Part shown: in pieces, positions 37,248 to 49,230 of the stretch | How positions within the stretch are numbered: position 1 is the stretch's first letter | How the letters are laid out: each line of letters starts with the position of its first letter | From: Progne subis subis | Taxonomy: Eukaryota; Chordata; Aves; Passeriformes; Hirundinidae | Assembly (NCBI GenBank): GCA_022316685.1 | Contig: JAKJHU010000023.1 | Coordinates: 1,661,192 to 1,725,191 of the forward strand | Length of the DNA stretch: 64,000 nt | Direction: 5' to 3' | Translations under genes and position numbers: made by a program | Notes under the pieces: generated by a model | Database searches by the model: none | What the model saw: the letters and a program-made list of their open reading frames with translations, nothing else | Told to the model about the DNA's origin: nothing

Positions 37248-38367
37248 TCCAAGAGTTTTCTTTTACACATCTTGTATTGTATGAAAATGGAGATTTGTGT
37301 GAGAGCAAGAGAGTGTGATTTGATGAGGATTTCAGAGTATCAAATTTCTTTCTTCTGCACTGTAAATTGTGGTAATATTTTCTAGAAAAAAGTCATGTTG
37401 TTAAGGAAGGTCTGGATTATTATTTTAATAGGTCCCACATGGCCAAGGCCATTATAAATAACTAGAGGTTTAAATGGCATTGCAAGTATAGCTCCAGAAT
37501 AAAACTGATTAGGGAATGAATGCTAGGCCTGTGATACCCAGGGGGCTTGCTGTGGGAGGGATTCCTGTCCCCCTGCCAAGATTCATTTAAGAGCGCCCCA
37601 AGCCTCAAATAGACTGTGAGGTCATGTATGAATGCACATCCTGGAGTCCAGGATGGGAAACACTAGTTTAATGGGGGGGAAAACCTAAATCCCTCTACTT
37701 TCAAAACCCACAAAATTTGTCTTCTGTTTTTTGTACAGTTTTGATCACAGTGGAATGATCTAAACCAGTATTATTTACCAGAAACTTTAAGATAAAGGCT
37801 TAAATTCTGGTCCCCTTTTAATCAAGACAGCAAAGGAAAGATGTGGATTTGTTGTATCAACATATCAGTAGATTCTTTCCTTCCCTTTGGTAAACATGAT
37901 TCAGCTTTTGATGTGCAGCTGCTGACTTGATATAGATGGGAAAAAAAATAAATTATGGATTCATGAATATGGAATCCCAGTTTCCTTAGGCTGCTTGATC
38001 AAATAAGGAACCTTCATTTCAGCACTCAGCTCGTTTATTACCTAACCCAACTTATGCTAAGTGGTATTGTTTGTTTCTATTTTAAAGCAACTAAACATGA
38101 TGATCTAAGGAAGAATTTAGTGCTGTGTAAAAACAGAGCAAAGCTCAGCAGTGATGCTCTTCCCCAGATTTCTGCAGTGCAGGACAAAGTAGGAGCTGTC
38201 TTGAAATCAGTGTTGAATTAACACAGTAAAATTTCAGAATTATATGTATGAAAGTTATATTGTGCTTTCTTAGGGTCAAACATGGAAAAGACATGGATAG
38301 ACTCTTGGAGTAGATGATAGGGACCCTAGAAGGTGTTACTCATAATTTGGTAGCAAAGCTGATGACA
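37248..38367. other. Unique sequence, no gene seen
   Basis: No exon or recognised repeat. Confidence 0.5.
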
Positions 38368-38395
38368 AATCATAGAATCATAGGATCATTATCAA
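38368..38395 (-). mobile_element. Tiny CR1 3-prime terminus, minus strand
   Basis: AATCATAGAATCATAGGATC is the reverse complement of the CR1 terminal octamer repeats. Only about 28 bp remain recognisable; the body was truncated on insertion or is too diverged to see. Confidence 0.6.
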
Positions 38396-39462
38396 AACTT
38401 TTTAAATTAATATTTATTGATTGATTAATTTATTATGTAATATTATTGTCTGAATTCATAAGGGAAAGACAGAATTCCATCCATATTTTGGAGGAAGATT
38501 GAACAAATTCCACTGAAGAAAGGGCAGCAAAATTAATTCTGGACTGAGAAGCAGGAATTTGATTACAAGTGATGTCTCCTTTAGAGCAGGAGTTTGCTAG
38601 CAAAGTGTGTAGGAGCTTTTTCCTTTCTGCTTGGTGTCATCTGGGAACCTGCTTCCCCTTCTGAAGAAACAGCAGGGAGTGGAATTTAGGTCATGGATAT
38701 CTCTCTGTTCTGATGAGTCCTAAGCACAGGCTGGCTCTCCCTGGCTGGTTCACCTGGACTTGGTCTCTTTGCAGAGATTGGTAACCTGTCCCTCCGAAGT
38801 TACCAACCTGACACCAGACAGAGACCAGCAGCAGTAGGGAGGAATCAAGAAAGTCTTGCACAAGGTATATAAACTCATATGTGTAAATCTAGAAATTCAG
38901 AGGGTATTTGTTTTTTTTTTTTTTTTCTTTATTTTCTTCAAGACTTTTTTGTTACTGTACTCTTTTGTTCTTGAAGACAAAGAGGGTGTTTTGTCTGGAT
39001 CATGGTTTTAGTGTAAAAAATATTTTTTCTTTTTCAATATTTATTCTCTAGTACTGAACCAGTTACACAGTATATCCTACAATATCACTGTAGAGAACTT
39101 TTTCATTTTATGGGAGTAGAGAAAAAAATCATATACCAAAATGTAGACTTAAGTTTTTCAAATAAAGCAGTTCTGAGATGGGCCCACATGTTTTTATCTG
39201 CAGCAGTCTTGCTCCTTCAAATCAAACATCTTTTTTTGAGCAGAAACTACGAATCAGGACCAATTGTCTTTAATTTTACAACAGTGACAAATTGATTTGG
39301 GGAAGCTATGACTCATTTTACCCAAACCAAGACAAGATTATTCCAAGCTGTGTAACTGGTAGGATAAACCCAGCTGTGCCAAATCATACCCATCTGTTTG
39401 AAAATGCGTAACAAAAACTACTCTGGACACAACATATCAGAAGCATGAAGCCAAATAACAAG
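38396..39462. other. Unique sequence, no gene seen
   Basis: AT-rich with T tract at 38909-38925. No exon supported. Confidence 0.5.
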
Positions 39463-39483
39463 TAAATAAATAAATAAATAAAC
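39463..39483. repeat. (TAAA)5 microsatellite
   Basis: Five TAAA units, uninterrupted. Confidence 0.95.
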
Positions 39484-40929
39484 CTGAGCTGCCTTGGAGA
39501 AAAGTTTCCTCACACTGAAAGAAAAAATATTGTGGACCACACCCATAACTGATATAACTTCTATTAAACAGCACAGAAGAGCATTAGTACAAATTTAATT
39601 TCTCTCTTTATATATTGGATGCAACTGGCTTCTTTAACCTTTTTATTAACATGTTATATAAAACGTAAACTATAGTAGAGAATCACCTATGACTTCAAAG
39701 AAAAACCTTACAGATCCATGCTTGAAGTGCAACACAGAAAGAATTTATACACCAAGGTCCATGACAGCAATCTGCAAGAAATGCTTGGGTAGCAGAGGGT
39801 CAAGAGCTCTTCAATTTTCAGCTGCAAAATTTATTAAGTGCCCAAAGTTCTGCTCTGAGCACTCCTAGGGAGGTTAGCTGTGCAAAATGTCCTAGAAACT
39901 CTCCCTTGCCTAAGCCTGCAGAGACTATTAACTTAGCATCCCTGAAAATTTCTTACATTCTGCTGTCCATGCCACAGTCTAAGCAGGATGTTCACAATGA
40001 CCCAGACACTGTTCAGAAAGGCACTATGCAACTGTGCTGATTTAGCAACACTCACAGGGACTCCTTTGCAGCTGAAAAAAGAACCACAATTCATATTTAT
40101 ACTTCTCTACTTTTGAAGTAAATAATAATCCTTAATTTCAACTCCTAAATCATCTTCTTGCATGCATGTAACTTCCTCAGGTGCTCATATGCAGCCTTAG
40201 TTAAATGACAGTAGAACTAAAATGTTTATTTCTTAATAAATATCTCTTTCAAATTTACATTCTTTCATTTAATTCAGATATTAATACCATGTACTTGTTA
40301 ACCTTCCAAATGAATGAGGACTTGATATAATGAAAATGGTATGAAGATGTTCCAGTGCTGCAGGCTGTTAATATTCAATTCCAAATTAGTAGGACTATTA
40401 CCAATTAGATTAGCTGGCCTGCTGGTGTGAGTGGCACTTGCCTGGGTCCTCCCCTTGAGCATTAGTTTTCTGAATGGTGGTGGACAACCTTACAGCTTTC
40501 CTCTTAAAAATCTGATTGATAAGAGCACCCACTATAACAACCTTTAAGATAATGAATAGACTCTCCTAGATCCCAGCCCTGTTCTTATGTGATCAGGTGT
40601 GAATGGTAAAAAAAAAAAAAAAATTACCTGGAGATGAAAATAAATGAACATATTGTAGCAGGTAATTAAAGAGGATGGTTTGATATTCTGCTAATCCTGT
40701 TTAGCCTCTCCTCTTTTCCTTGCTTGCCAGCTACAGAATTGCTGCAGCCTGTTTATACCAGACAAGGGAGCATTAATTTAAAGGAGGGGTGTGTTCATTA
40801 GTTAGTATGCAGATATGAACAGTGCTGGGGCACAAGGCATAGACACCAGGAATTTATAACAAAAGATTGTTGGAAACCGCCTTCATCTCTGTTCATTTAC
40901 CATGTGAGTTGAAAAGTGTGTAGGCTTAC
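39484..40929. other. Unique sequence with possible regulatory islands, no gene seen
   Basis: Poly(A) at 40608-40623. The sequence on either side (40340-40600 and 40650-40880) is unique and mixed, with TAATTA, TAATCC and GATTAG words; see findings. Confidence 0.4.
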
Positions 40930-41436
40930 CTCCAGTGCTGTGTACAATTCTGGGTGGCACAATAAGACATTTAGCTCCTAGAAAGTGTCCAAAGGAGGGA
41001 AGCAAGGATGGTGAAGGGTCTGGAGGTGCAGCTGTGTGAGGAGGGGCTGAGGGCCCTTGGTCTGTTCAGCCTGGAGGAGACTGAGGGGAGACCTCAGTGC
41101 AGTTACAGCTTCCTCCTGAGGGGAAGAGCAGGGGCAGGCACTGATCTCTGCTCTGTGGTGACGGTGACAGGACCTGAGGGAATGGCCTGATGTTGTGTCA
41201 GGGCAGGTTTAGGTCAGATATTAGAAAAAGGCTCTTCCCCCAGAGGGTGGCTGGGCACAGAACAGGCTCCTCAGGGCAGTGGTCACAGCACCAGCCTGAC
41301 AGAGCTCAAGAAACATTTGAACAATGCTCTATAGCAGATGATGTGCTCCTTGGGCTGTCCTGTGCCAGGTCAGGAGCTGAACTTGGGTGATCCCTGTGGG
41401 TCCCTTCCAACTCAGGATATTCTATGAATCTGTGAT
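40930..41436 (+). mobile_element. CR1 LINE 3-prime fragment, plus strand
   Basis: Sense-strand CR1 with GTGCTGTGTACAATTCTGGG, GATGGTGAAGGGTCTGGAGG, GTTCAGCCTGGAGGAGACTG, CTCTTCCCCCAGAGGGTGGC, ACAGAACAGGCTCCTCAGGG and a 3-prime end GGTCCCTTCCAACTCAGGAT followed by the ATTCTATGAATCTGTGAT tail. About 500 bp, GC-richer than its surroundings, 5-prime truncated. It is a different CR1 subfamily from the one at 14.6 kb. The overlapping short open frames are pseudogenic pieces of the reverse-transcriptase end. Confidence 0.95.
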
Positions 41437-44400
41437 TTAAATCTCATTTATGCATAGACTGATTTTGGATTGTAACTATTTCTGAAACAATAGGTTTGCT
41501 CCTATCTTGGACCTTTTAATGTGGGGCAACCCCAAGTAAATCCTGATTTTGTTTTTTAGTTACTATAAAAATACCCTTTAAAGTAGGCTCAGATATCAGG
41601 CAGTACAGGCTAATGATCAAAACAGAGTCAGGAAACAGTTTCCATCTCCGTTGAGGGGCTGTGCATGAATCCAGGCTCAAGACATGCTAAACTGTTATGG
41701 GATATTCATATCAAATTTGCTAGCGCTAAATCACTGAAGAGGTGATGAGATATTTACATCTTGATGTCAGTCCTTTATTAAAGCCAGCCCTTTACCTCTC
41801 AGTTTTGTTTTCCTTTGCTATAATAGGGATTGTACTTATTTCTTGAGAAGTATCTTGAGTGCTCCTGGTGACAGAACCTGGGTGAAGTAAGATCAGTTCT
41901 TTGCACATTTGATATCAGAAGAGAACACGATAGAATCTTTATGGGAAACAATCTGGAGAACCCATCTCACAGGATAAAAGCAGGAAAAGCTAACATCATA
42001 GTAATGAGTTGTCAGAGTTCTTAAGGGTCTTGAACATTTTAAAAATAGCATTCAGCTAAAAGTAGTTTCTCAGCTTCCTCTTTAAATGGCCTGAGTAGCA
42101 AAAGAAAAATCAAAACTCCGCTACATTAAAATTTGGGAAAGGGCCCCATGGAGATTTGGGGACTAGTGATCAGACAAATTAGTAGAGTATATAATGTAGA
42201 AGACAGTCAGAAAGTACATAGATGAATCTGGTATCCCTGAGAAAAATCAATGTGCATTTTATAGAAAGACATCTGCTCTTGCTCATCCTTTAAAGAATCA
42301 ATAATCATTTGCTGTTGTATACTTGTGCTTCAAAAACCTTTCAACAGCCCATCAAAGATACCAAATTATTGTTTCTTTCCAAGATTCTCTCATGAGCAAA
42401 TAAATACTCAAAAAATTGGAAAGAAAGGGTAGGAATAAATAGTCAGTTTTGTCAATAAAGGAAAAACACTCTAGGAGTCTCACAGTTTCACACTGGGCCC
42501 AGTATTGCTACATGTATATAAAAGTTTTCTGGAGAAAGACTGAAAACTGAAACAGCAAAGTCTATTGATGGTACAGAGGGCTTTCTGAGCTGAAAAAGTT
42601 GCTAATACAACTGCCAATAAACTCTCAATACTGAGCTACCAGGTGGGTTAAAACTTAGTAGGATAAATGTCTAAATGTGGAAGAAGTGAAAAAGGATGAT
42701 AGCCATGTAAAACCTGATTTTACCTTCAGAGTGAGGTATTCTAAACGATGAATTGTATCTGAGGAAAGAGATTTCCGAGGTCTAGTAACAGCGCTTGCGA
42801 AAATGTTAGTTCAGGAGTCAACAATAGTCAACAGAAAAAAATGGGATTGTTATGAATTATTGCAAAAAACTATAGAACAAAACTGAAAATGCAATGGCAC
42901 TTCACGTACATGAATCCTGGGTATTGCTGGGAAATCTGTCTCCCTGCCGCTGCAAGGACATTACAGAAGTACGGAGAAGAGAAATAATGACGAAAAAATT
43001 TACAGAGCAACTCCCAGAGGAAGGATTAGACAGACAAGAACTCCTCAACTCAGAGAAGAAACACTGTAGGGAGCTTTTGACAGAACTATAAAATCATGAG
43101 TAAAACAGAAGGTAGAGAGGGAACTGATGGTTGTTCCTCATAATTCAAGAGCTATGGGAACTCTGATGTGGAGCTGCAGAGCAAACAAATGAGGATATAC
43201 AGAGGAGTTCATGGTCATGGGAAGATGTGAAGACCCCCACAGACAGCTTCAAAGTGAGACTAGACTGCTGTAAGATAAAGACCTCTTAAAAATATATAGC
43301 AACCCATTATCTAAACTCTACCTTTGCATGTGAACAAGGCAGGGATTTTTGGACTGGTGCAAGGGTGTTTGCTCCGTTTCTTAAGACTCCCATCTAGAAA
43401 CTGATTATTGGTGATTGCTGGAGACATGCTGCTGGAAGATGCTGCAAAGTTGTATCAAGTTCTGAGCCTCTAAGATCATTCCTACATTCTTAGCATCACT
43501 ATTAATTTTTCACTTGTGAGAGGCTGAAGTCAAGCTCTGTCCTTTTTTTCAGGGTAGCAAGGTTGAGAGGTTAGCAATTTTGTAGGTTAGCTACACACTG
43601 TAGCTGTCCAAAGTAGATGAGTTCTGAGCCTTGAAGGAAGTGCAAAAATGTTCCTGTTTGTCCCCAGTAATTATGCTCTTCATTACTTCTACAGAATAAA
43701 TCTCACCAGAAAATACCTTAATTGTTCCTAAAATCCACTACAGTACTAAACATGCTATAGTTTTTTCCAGTGCAAATGCTATTCTTCTAAACTGGAAATT
43801 AAGTTCTTCAAGTTATACTTGAACTAACTCAGTGCAAAAAAATATGTACCTCTCTCTTCTCTTTCCTCCTTTCTGCTTCTAATGGATAATTCCAAATCAG
43901 CTAACTTTAAATTCCCTACATGCACAATGGATAAAGAATTACATGAATTTAAAGTAAGTGACGTAAAATGAATGTTTATTCATTAATACAGAGCTTTATG
44001 CATCTGTAATAAGCATTACCCTCAAATTTTAAGGTGTGTTGACTAAGAACTTCTCCAAGTTATTTAGCATATGAGATAAGATTAAGTTTATTGTCTGAGC
44101 TGTGCAAAATAATGGGGTATTACATAACTGCATTTTCCTCTGTGACATTTTTTCTTTTAATTAGAAAAATAAAGTGCTAAAACACCCATGTATTTAACTA
44201 TAATATAATTTATTCATTCAGATGGGTGTTTGTTGTAACTATGGCCTTACATGCTTTGCTGAAGCAGAGCCTTAATGAGTAAGGCAGAAATTCTAATGAG
44301 GTCAACCAAAAATAGCAAAGGACCTAGAAAGCTGCATTTTGATGCAGCTCTGTCTTCCTTCCCATCCCTGTTGATTACACCTGGCCAGATGACTCCACCT

Positions 44401-45918
44401 ACTCAACATTCACTGCAGGACTGGAGCAAAAATCAGACTGTAAAAATTAAGACTGGTATTATAAAAATAATGTGCCTGCATTTTATATACGTATTCCAAT
44501 ACCCTTGTTACAGCTGTAAATGTTACACGGCTGTGGCAGGTACAAAATAAGTCAGAGAAGAACCTGGACTTTTCTGCCTGCTGAGTTTTCCAGTAAATTC
44601 ACTGTGAGAAGGGGCAATGTGCTCTGGGGCTGCACCAGCGCTAAAGGATCTGGTTACAAAATGCAGGCACTGTTCCAGACCTGTGAAAAGTATGGATAGT
44701 TTTAAGGGAGATCTACATATGGAGAAATATTGACTTTCTTCTTATAGAATTTCTGCCTTCTGGATGAATTTATATTTAAAATGGCAAACTTATTATTGAA
44801 GTACTGTCATTTTATACAAATGTCGTTTGCATTGCTCTTATTTTGATAATGAAACAAGATACCTTGCAGCAACGATTCTCATTCTGCCACGGAGGGCAGG
44901 AAACAATAAGTCTTTCCTTAATTATTTCAACTATCGAGCAAAATGTTTTAGAATCAAGAAAAATGTGAGTTGATATGTTAAAAACGTTGCCAATGCACTT
45001 CATTTCTCAAAAATTAATATTATTGTCTTTTTGCCCTTTCATCTTAATTCTATTAAAATTATTTTGTGTTACAAAGCTGAAATAAAACAGCTTCTGTATG
45101 AACGTTAGGACAGTTTTCCTAGACTTCAGTGGCAAAGCATGGACATCAGTCAGACAAACTCTGCAAAGCACTTCGAATCTGATCAGCCCCTCCCTTGTGC
45201 CCAGGCCAGTGTGGGCACTGAAAGGTGACTCGAGAGCTGAGGGTTCCATCCTGTTCCAGCTCTGCATCGCAGCCTGTCCAAAGCCATCAACACAAGTCAC
45301 CCCCATCCTAGCAGGAATTGCATTCCACTCAGTGCTGCAACTTGTATGAATAAAGACTGTCCGGAGGAACAGCAGAGTGCAACACAGTTCTGACTAAAAT
45401 AACACATCTGTTATGGCAGTTTTAATTTCTAATATTTAGATAGCTTTCATCCTTCCTTTTACAGGGAAAAAGGGAAGGGCATAACAACAGTAGAAAGATT
45501 TTAGACCCTGTTTAATTCCCTTCTGTTTGGGTAGATCCCCAACTGTTACAACTTTGCACAACTACACTAAACTAATTTGACCTATGAAATATCTGCTTTT
45601 CATTATAATTCTTTTCATTTCATGGACCTGGACGCACATTTAATAATTTGAGAGCCACAGAAGGGAAGATGCCTGGTGCCCATCCTGACATAGCAGATCA
45701 AGTGGTCTGTGTGATGACATCTGTCACTGCCATTTGTTTGGTTAAGAATAAACTTGGGGTAGAGAGAATATGGGCTAGAAAAAGAGCAAAGGGTGAATCT
45801 GTGAAAGCATGGAGCACAAAGATGCTGAGAGAGTTTTGTATGCTTTTATTTATATTCCTTGGAAAGAGACACTAACTACAAAGCTGTATTACTTTTGGGC
45901 CCACATGTAGGATTTTCT
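41437..45918. other. Unique sequence, no gene seen
   Basis: About 4.5 kb without a recognisable repeat family, exon or RNA gene. A repeat-free balanced block at 44220-44560 may be regulatory. A GC-richer patch at 45180-45330 has open frames on both strands without support. Confidence 0.4.
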
Positions 45919-45989
45919 TTACTCTTTTTTTTTGTTGTTGTTGTTGTTGTTGTTTTTGTTTGTTTTGTTTTGTTTTGTTTTGTTTTGTT
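45919..45989. repeat. (GTT)n then (GTTTT)n tract
   Basis: TTTTTTTTTGTTGTTG shifts into GTTTT repeats. Minus-strand frames here are Lys/Gln/Thr-rich artefacts. Confidence 0.93.
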
Positions 45990-47652
45990 AAGTGGGTAAT
46001 CCCTAGGATGTGTTGAAAAACAAAAAAATATGAAGAAGCAAGGAAAAAAGTCAAGAGAACAATTTTCTGACAAAAAATATTGGGTTTTGTGAATGAAAAT
46101 GCTTTGTTGAAGGAGATTTTAGTATCTTATGAGTTTCAGAACCATTTCTTTTTACTTTTGTATTTGAAAGTTTCTCTTTTCTTCCCAATAGCATCAAAAT
46201 ATTTTATATGGTATTGCTAAAGAGTTTATTTTGGTATATTTCATTGCAATGTTTCGTCACTATGAACTACATCTGAATGGTACTTAAGAAAAACACTTTG
46301 GGAATGCCACTACAGTGCTTTCATGTCAACACATTTAAATTTTTCCATTCCATGAAATAAGAGAATTGCACTTTTTAGCACAGTTCAGGGTAAAATTTTA
46401 GAATCTAATGAAGTCTAATAAATTGCAATGCCAATAAATCAATAAAGTAATATATAAGCAAATTCATGGTAGGGTTGTTTTTTTTTTTTTTTTTTTTCCC
46501 TTTGTTTCTATGTTTCTTTGTCTCTTTTTTGTTTTGTCATTGCACTGGGATGTATCCTGCAAAGATTAGTTTTTTTCATATACTTGTTTTAGGCACTTCC
46601 CTTAATTTAAAGCAACTAATAAACATAGACTAAGTGTATGTGTAGGATGGGTATTAGTAGTAAGTATCAACCATGGGGTTTTCAGCATGGAACTGTTTGA
46701 GAACACTGTTCTCAAAAAGCTAAAGCAAATCAAATCCCATGATTATCTGATAGCAGAGCTGACTTCAGGGACAATCAGAGCCAGGGTGGCAGTGAACAGA
46801 GATGTAGTAGGGAGATAGTCATCTCATAAATACGGAGTTACTATGAGCCCTGCTCAGTGTGGCTTACACTCTTTCTCAGCCAGTCTTTCCATTAGCACTC
46901 TGCTCTTTTAATTAATCCAGGAAATACAGTTGGATTCTGTATTTGCTAATGCTGATTCCATCCATAAAAACAGTTGTAGAGTGAGAACCTAGCTGCTGTT
47001 TCCCTCACCAGAAATACATAAAACTGCTGTAATATAGCAGGTCCAAGCAAAAGGGTATCAGATGAAGAACAGAATGAATGGCACTTTCAAGTCGAAAAGA
47101 GAACTCTTGCAGTTGTTCTAGAAGTTGCATTGACTGCTGCATTTTTTGTTCTCCTTGGCCCAGTTGTACTTAAATGGTGTAAATTAACACTGGAAAGAGT
47201 GATGTCTTTGTACTAATAACTATTTTCATCAACCATTCCTGTGGTGAGTATTGTTTTTGCAGTCATAATGATGAAAAACATGAGTTGCAGCTGACAGGCT
47301 GAGCTACAGAACACAAAAAAGATAAGTATGTCCAACAGAACCACATTGCCATCCTGGGAGGGAAGTAAAACTGCTGGATGCTGCCCAAGAGATGTTTGTC
47401 TGCCACCACTTCCTAGTTATACATGCAGCATCCATGTCTCTGTTCTTGCTTATTTTATTAATGAGTAAACAGAAAAACATCTGTATATTAAGGAACAATT
47501 ACAAAATACTTGCCCAGGACTCTTGTTTGTACTGTTGTTCCCTAGCTTTTCAGCAGACCCTTCAAGGAGCTAACTTGGCACAATGGTGGTTTAGTATCAG
47601 TCTTTTTTGTGTAAAAAAGCAAGAAGTTCCGAGTAATTTTTATTTCCAGCTC
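45990..47652. other. Unique sequence, no gene seen
   Basis: Poly(T) of about 20 at 46478-46497. A 21-bp near-palindrome at 46696-46716 (see rejected items). No exon recognised. Confidence 0.45.
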
Positions 47653-47680
47653 CATGAACACTTCCTCATGAACACTTCCT
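47653..47680. repeat. 14-bp perfect tandem duplication
   Basis: CATGAACACTTCCT occurs twice in succession (47653-47666 and 47667-47680), plus CAT of a third copy. Confidence 0.9.
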
Positions 47681-48398
47681 CATTTCTAACGAAAATAAGT
47701 AGCAAGAATGAAGAATATTAGGATATATATGTATTGTGAGATCATCTTACTCCTGCTGAACACACACATTCTGTGTTTACCTCATTGTAGAGGGACAATT
47801 AATGGATGAAAATAAGCTATTTTATTTTACTTTCTGTTTGAAAGGCAAACTGATGTATGCTTGATGGCAGATTGGTTATACATTCCCCAAAATGCTCATT
47901 CCTCTTTGTTTGAATATCTGCTTGCACTTGCACGTGCATTATGTATCTGGCAGCAGCTCAGCCTCACATGACTTTAGCTTGAAGCCTTCTGGTGGAACAG
48001 GGATCCTTGTTTGTGGTGCTAGCTCCAAGATCATGTTGGACAAGCTGCTCCCTGGACAGGCCACAGCCACACTGCAACTGCAGCAGCTGGGAGAGGGCAG
48101 GGAAAGGCTGGGCACAGCTTGGGTACAATCCTGGTTGTGTGCTGCTGATCCCTGTCCTTTGGTCCCTCCTGGGAGATGACCACGTTAGATTTTCTCTGCA
48201 GCTTCGTCTGTAACTATACAATACCACCTGTGTCATCTTAATACAAAACACCTTTAACAGGGTCTGCCACTTAGGTGCTGTCTCGTTGTGTGACACCCCC
48301 AGCCCTGTCTGCCCTGTCCAGCCCCCTCCAGGGCTCCTCCACCTGCTGACAATTGGGAACATGTGGGAAAAAGCAGAAAACTTGCATAGCAGTGTGGA
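47681..48398. other. Unassigned sequence left of LTR, GC-rich from 47960
   Basis: From about 47960 to 48340 GC content rises sharply and the minus strand is open for 150 codons (48416-47964). No retroviral gag/pol/env motif is recognisable and the frame crosses into the LTR, so I do not call a gene. It could be ERV internal sequence or another old repeat. Confidence 0.4.
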
Positions 48399-48847
48399 TG
48401 TAAGGCCTAGAGTCAAAAAGACACAAGGACATAGAACAATAAGACTGTGTTTTTGTGCTGTGTAGAGTTAGGCATTAGCAAGTAGAAAAAGATGTTAAGT
48501 AAGATAATAGAAAAGTTTAATAATGAGGCTCTGTGCTTTGTTTATAGAAGAGTATAAAAAGTTTCTGAGTAATAGGAAACATGAAACAAACACCTATTGT
48601 TAGATGTAAGGTATACGTGTAGTTTTAATGATTGGTTTATGCAGATGCCTGTAAACTCTTAACAATTTGCTATTGATTGGAAAACTTTTAAAAGGCCTTG
48701 TAACACAGAGAATTTTGGCTGCTGTTGGCAAGACGTGAGCTGTTCCATCTTTCGTGTCTCACCCTGTGCTGAGGCTGATGTTGCAATAAAGCTCGAGGAA
48801 CATCTTCCAGCAGTCCTGTCCTGTTATTTGGAAATAAAGATCCAACA
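48399..48847 (+). mobile_element. ERV LTR, second family
   Basis: Starts TGTAAGGCCTAGAG and ends GATCCAACA, so TG...CA termini over about 449 bp. In order: AGAAAAAGATGTTAAGTAAG, GGCTCTGTGCTTTG, TATA-like GTATAAAAAG (48551-48560), TTGGAAAACTTTTAAAAGGC with a second TATA-like TTTTAAAAGG (48686-48695), a GCTGTTCCATCTTTCGTGTC segment, AATAAA at 48785-48790 and TTATTTGGAAATAAAG near the right end. Promoter before AATAAA is the normal U3-R-U5 order. The sequence resembles a common songbird ERVK-type LTR (recollection). Flanks GTGGA and GGCCC do not match, so no target duplication is seen. Confidence 0.75.
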
Positions 48848-49230
48848 GGCCCCCACCACCCTGGGGCCACCAGCCCCTGCTCCAGCACCCCAGCAGAAGG
48901 ACCAGCCTCCAACTCCCCACAGCTCTGTCCTTCCCAGACAGGGGTGCTGCCACTCACATCCCAGCCCCAGACATCCACAAATCCAGGCAGGTGCCCAGTG
49001 CCCGGGACTGACCCCCCCTGGAACTCGCAGCTGCTCTGGGCTGGGACAGTGGGTGTGACCTGGGCTGTCCAGCCCTGCTCTGCCACTCCCATGGGGAGTG
49101 CCCACTCTCGCGGCCCCAGGGAAGTTGCCCTGCTCTTGCTGCACCCTGAGATGTGTAAGTATCGTCAACCAAGAGTATGAAATGAGCCCTGAAGTGTTAA
49201 AGGGCCGTGGCCATGCTGGGTGATTCATAC
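48848..49230. other. GC-rich block right of LTR, unassigned
   Basis: About 300 bp rich in CCCAGCC/CTGCTCC words, with long open frames in several phases on both strands, which is expected from composition. No PBS follows the LTR and no retroviral domain is visible. It may be a separate GC-rich repeat or insertion. Confidence 0.4.

Noticed and set aside
46696..46716. Palindrome TTTGAGAACA-C-TGTTCTCAAA as a steroid receptor element
   Set aside because: The half-sites AGAACA and TGTTCT match, but the spacer is one base instead of the three required for glucocorticoid or androgen receptor dimers. It remains a neat 21-bp palindrome.
47964..48416. 150-codon minus-strand frame
   Set aside because: It overlaps the edge of the plus-strand LTR and a GC-rich block; no recognised protein family.
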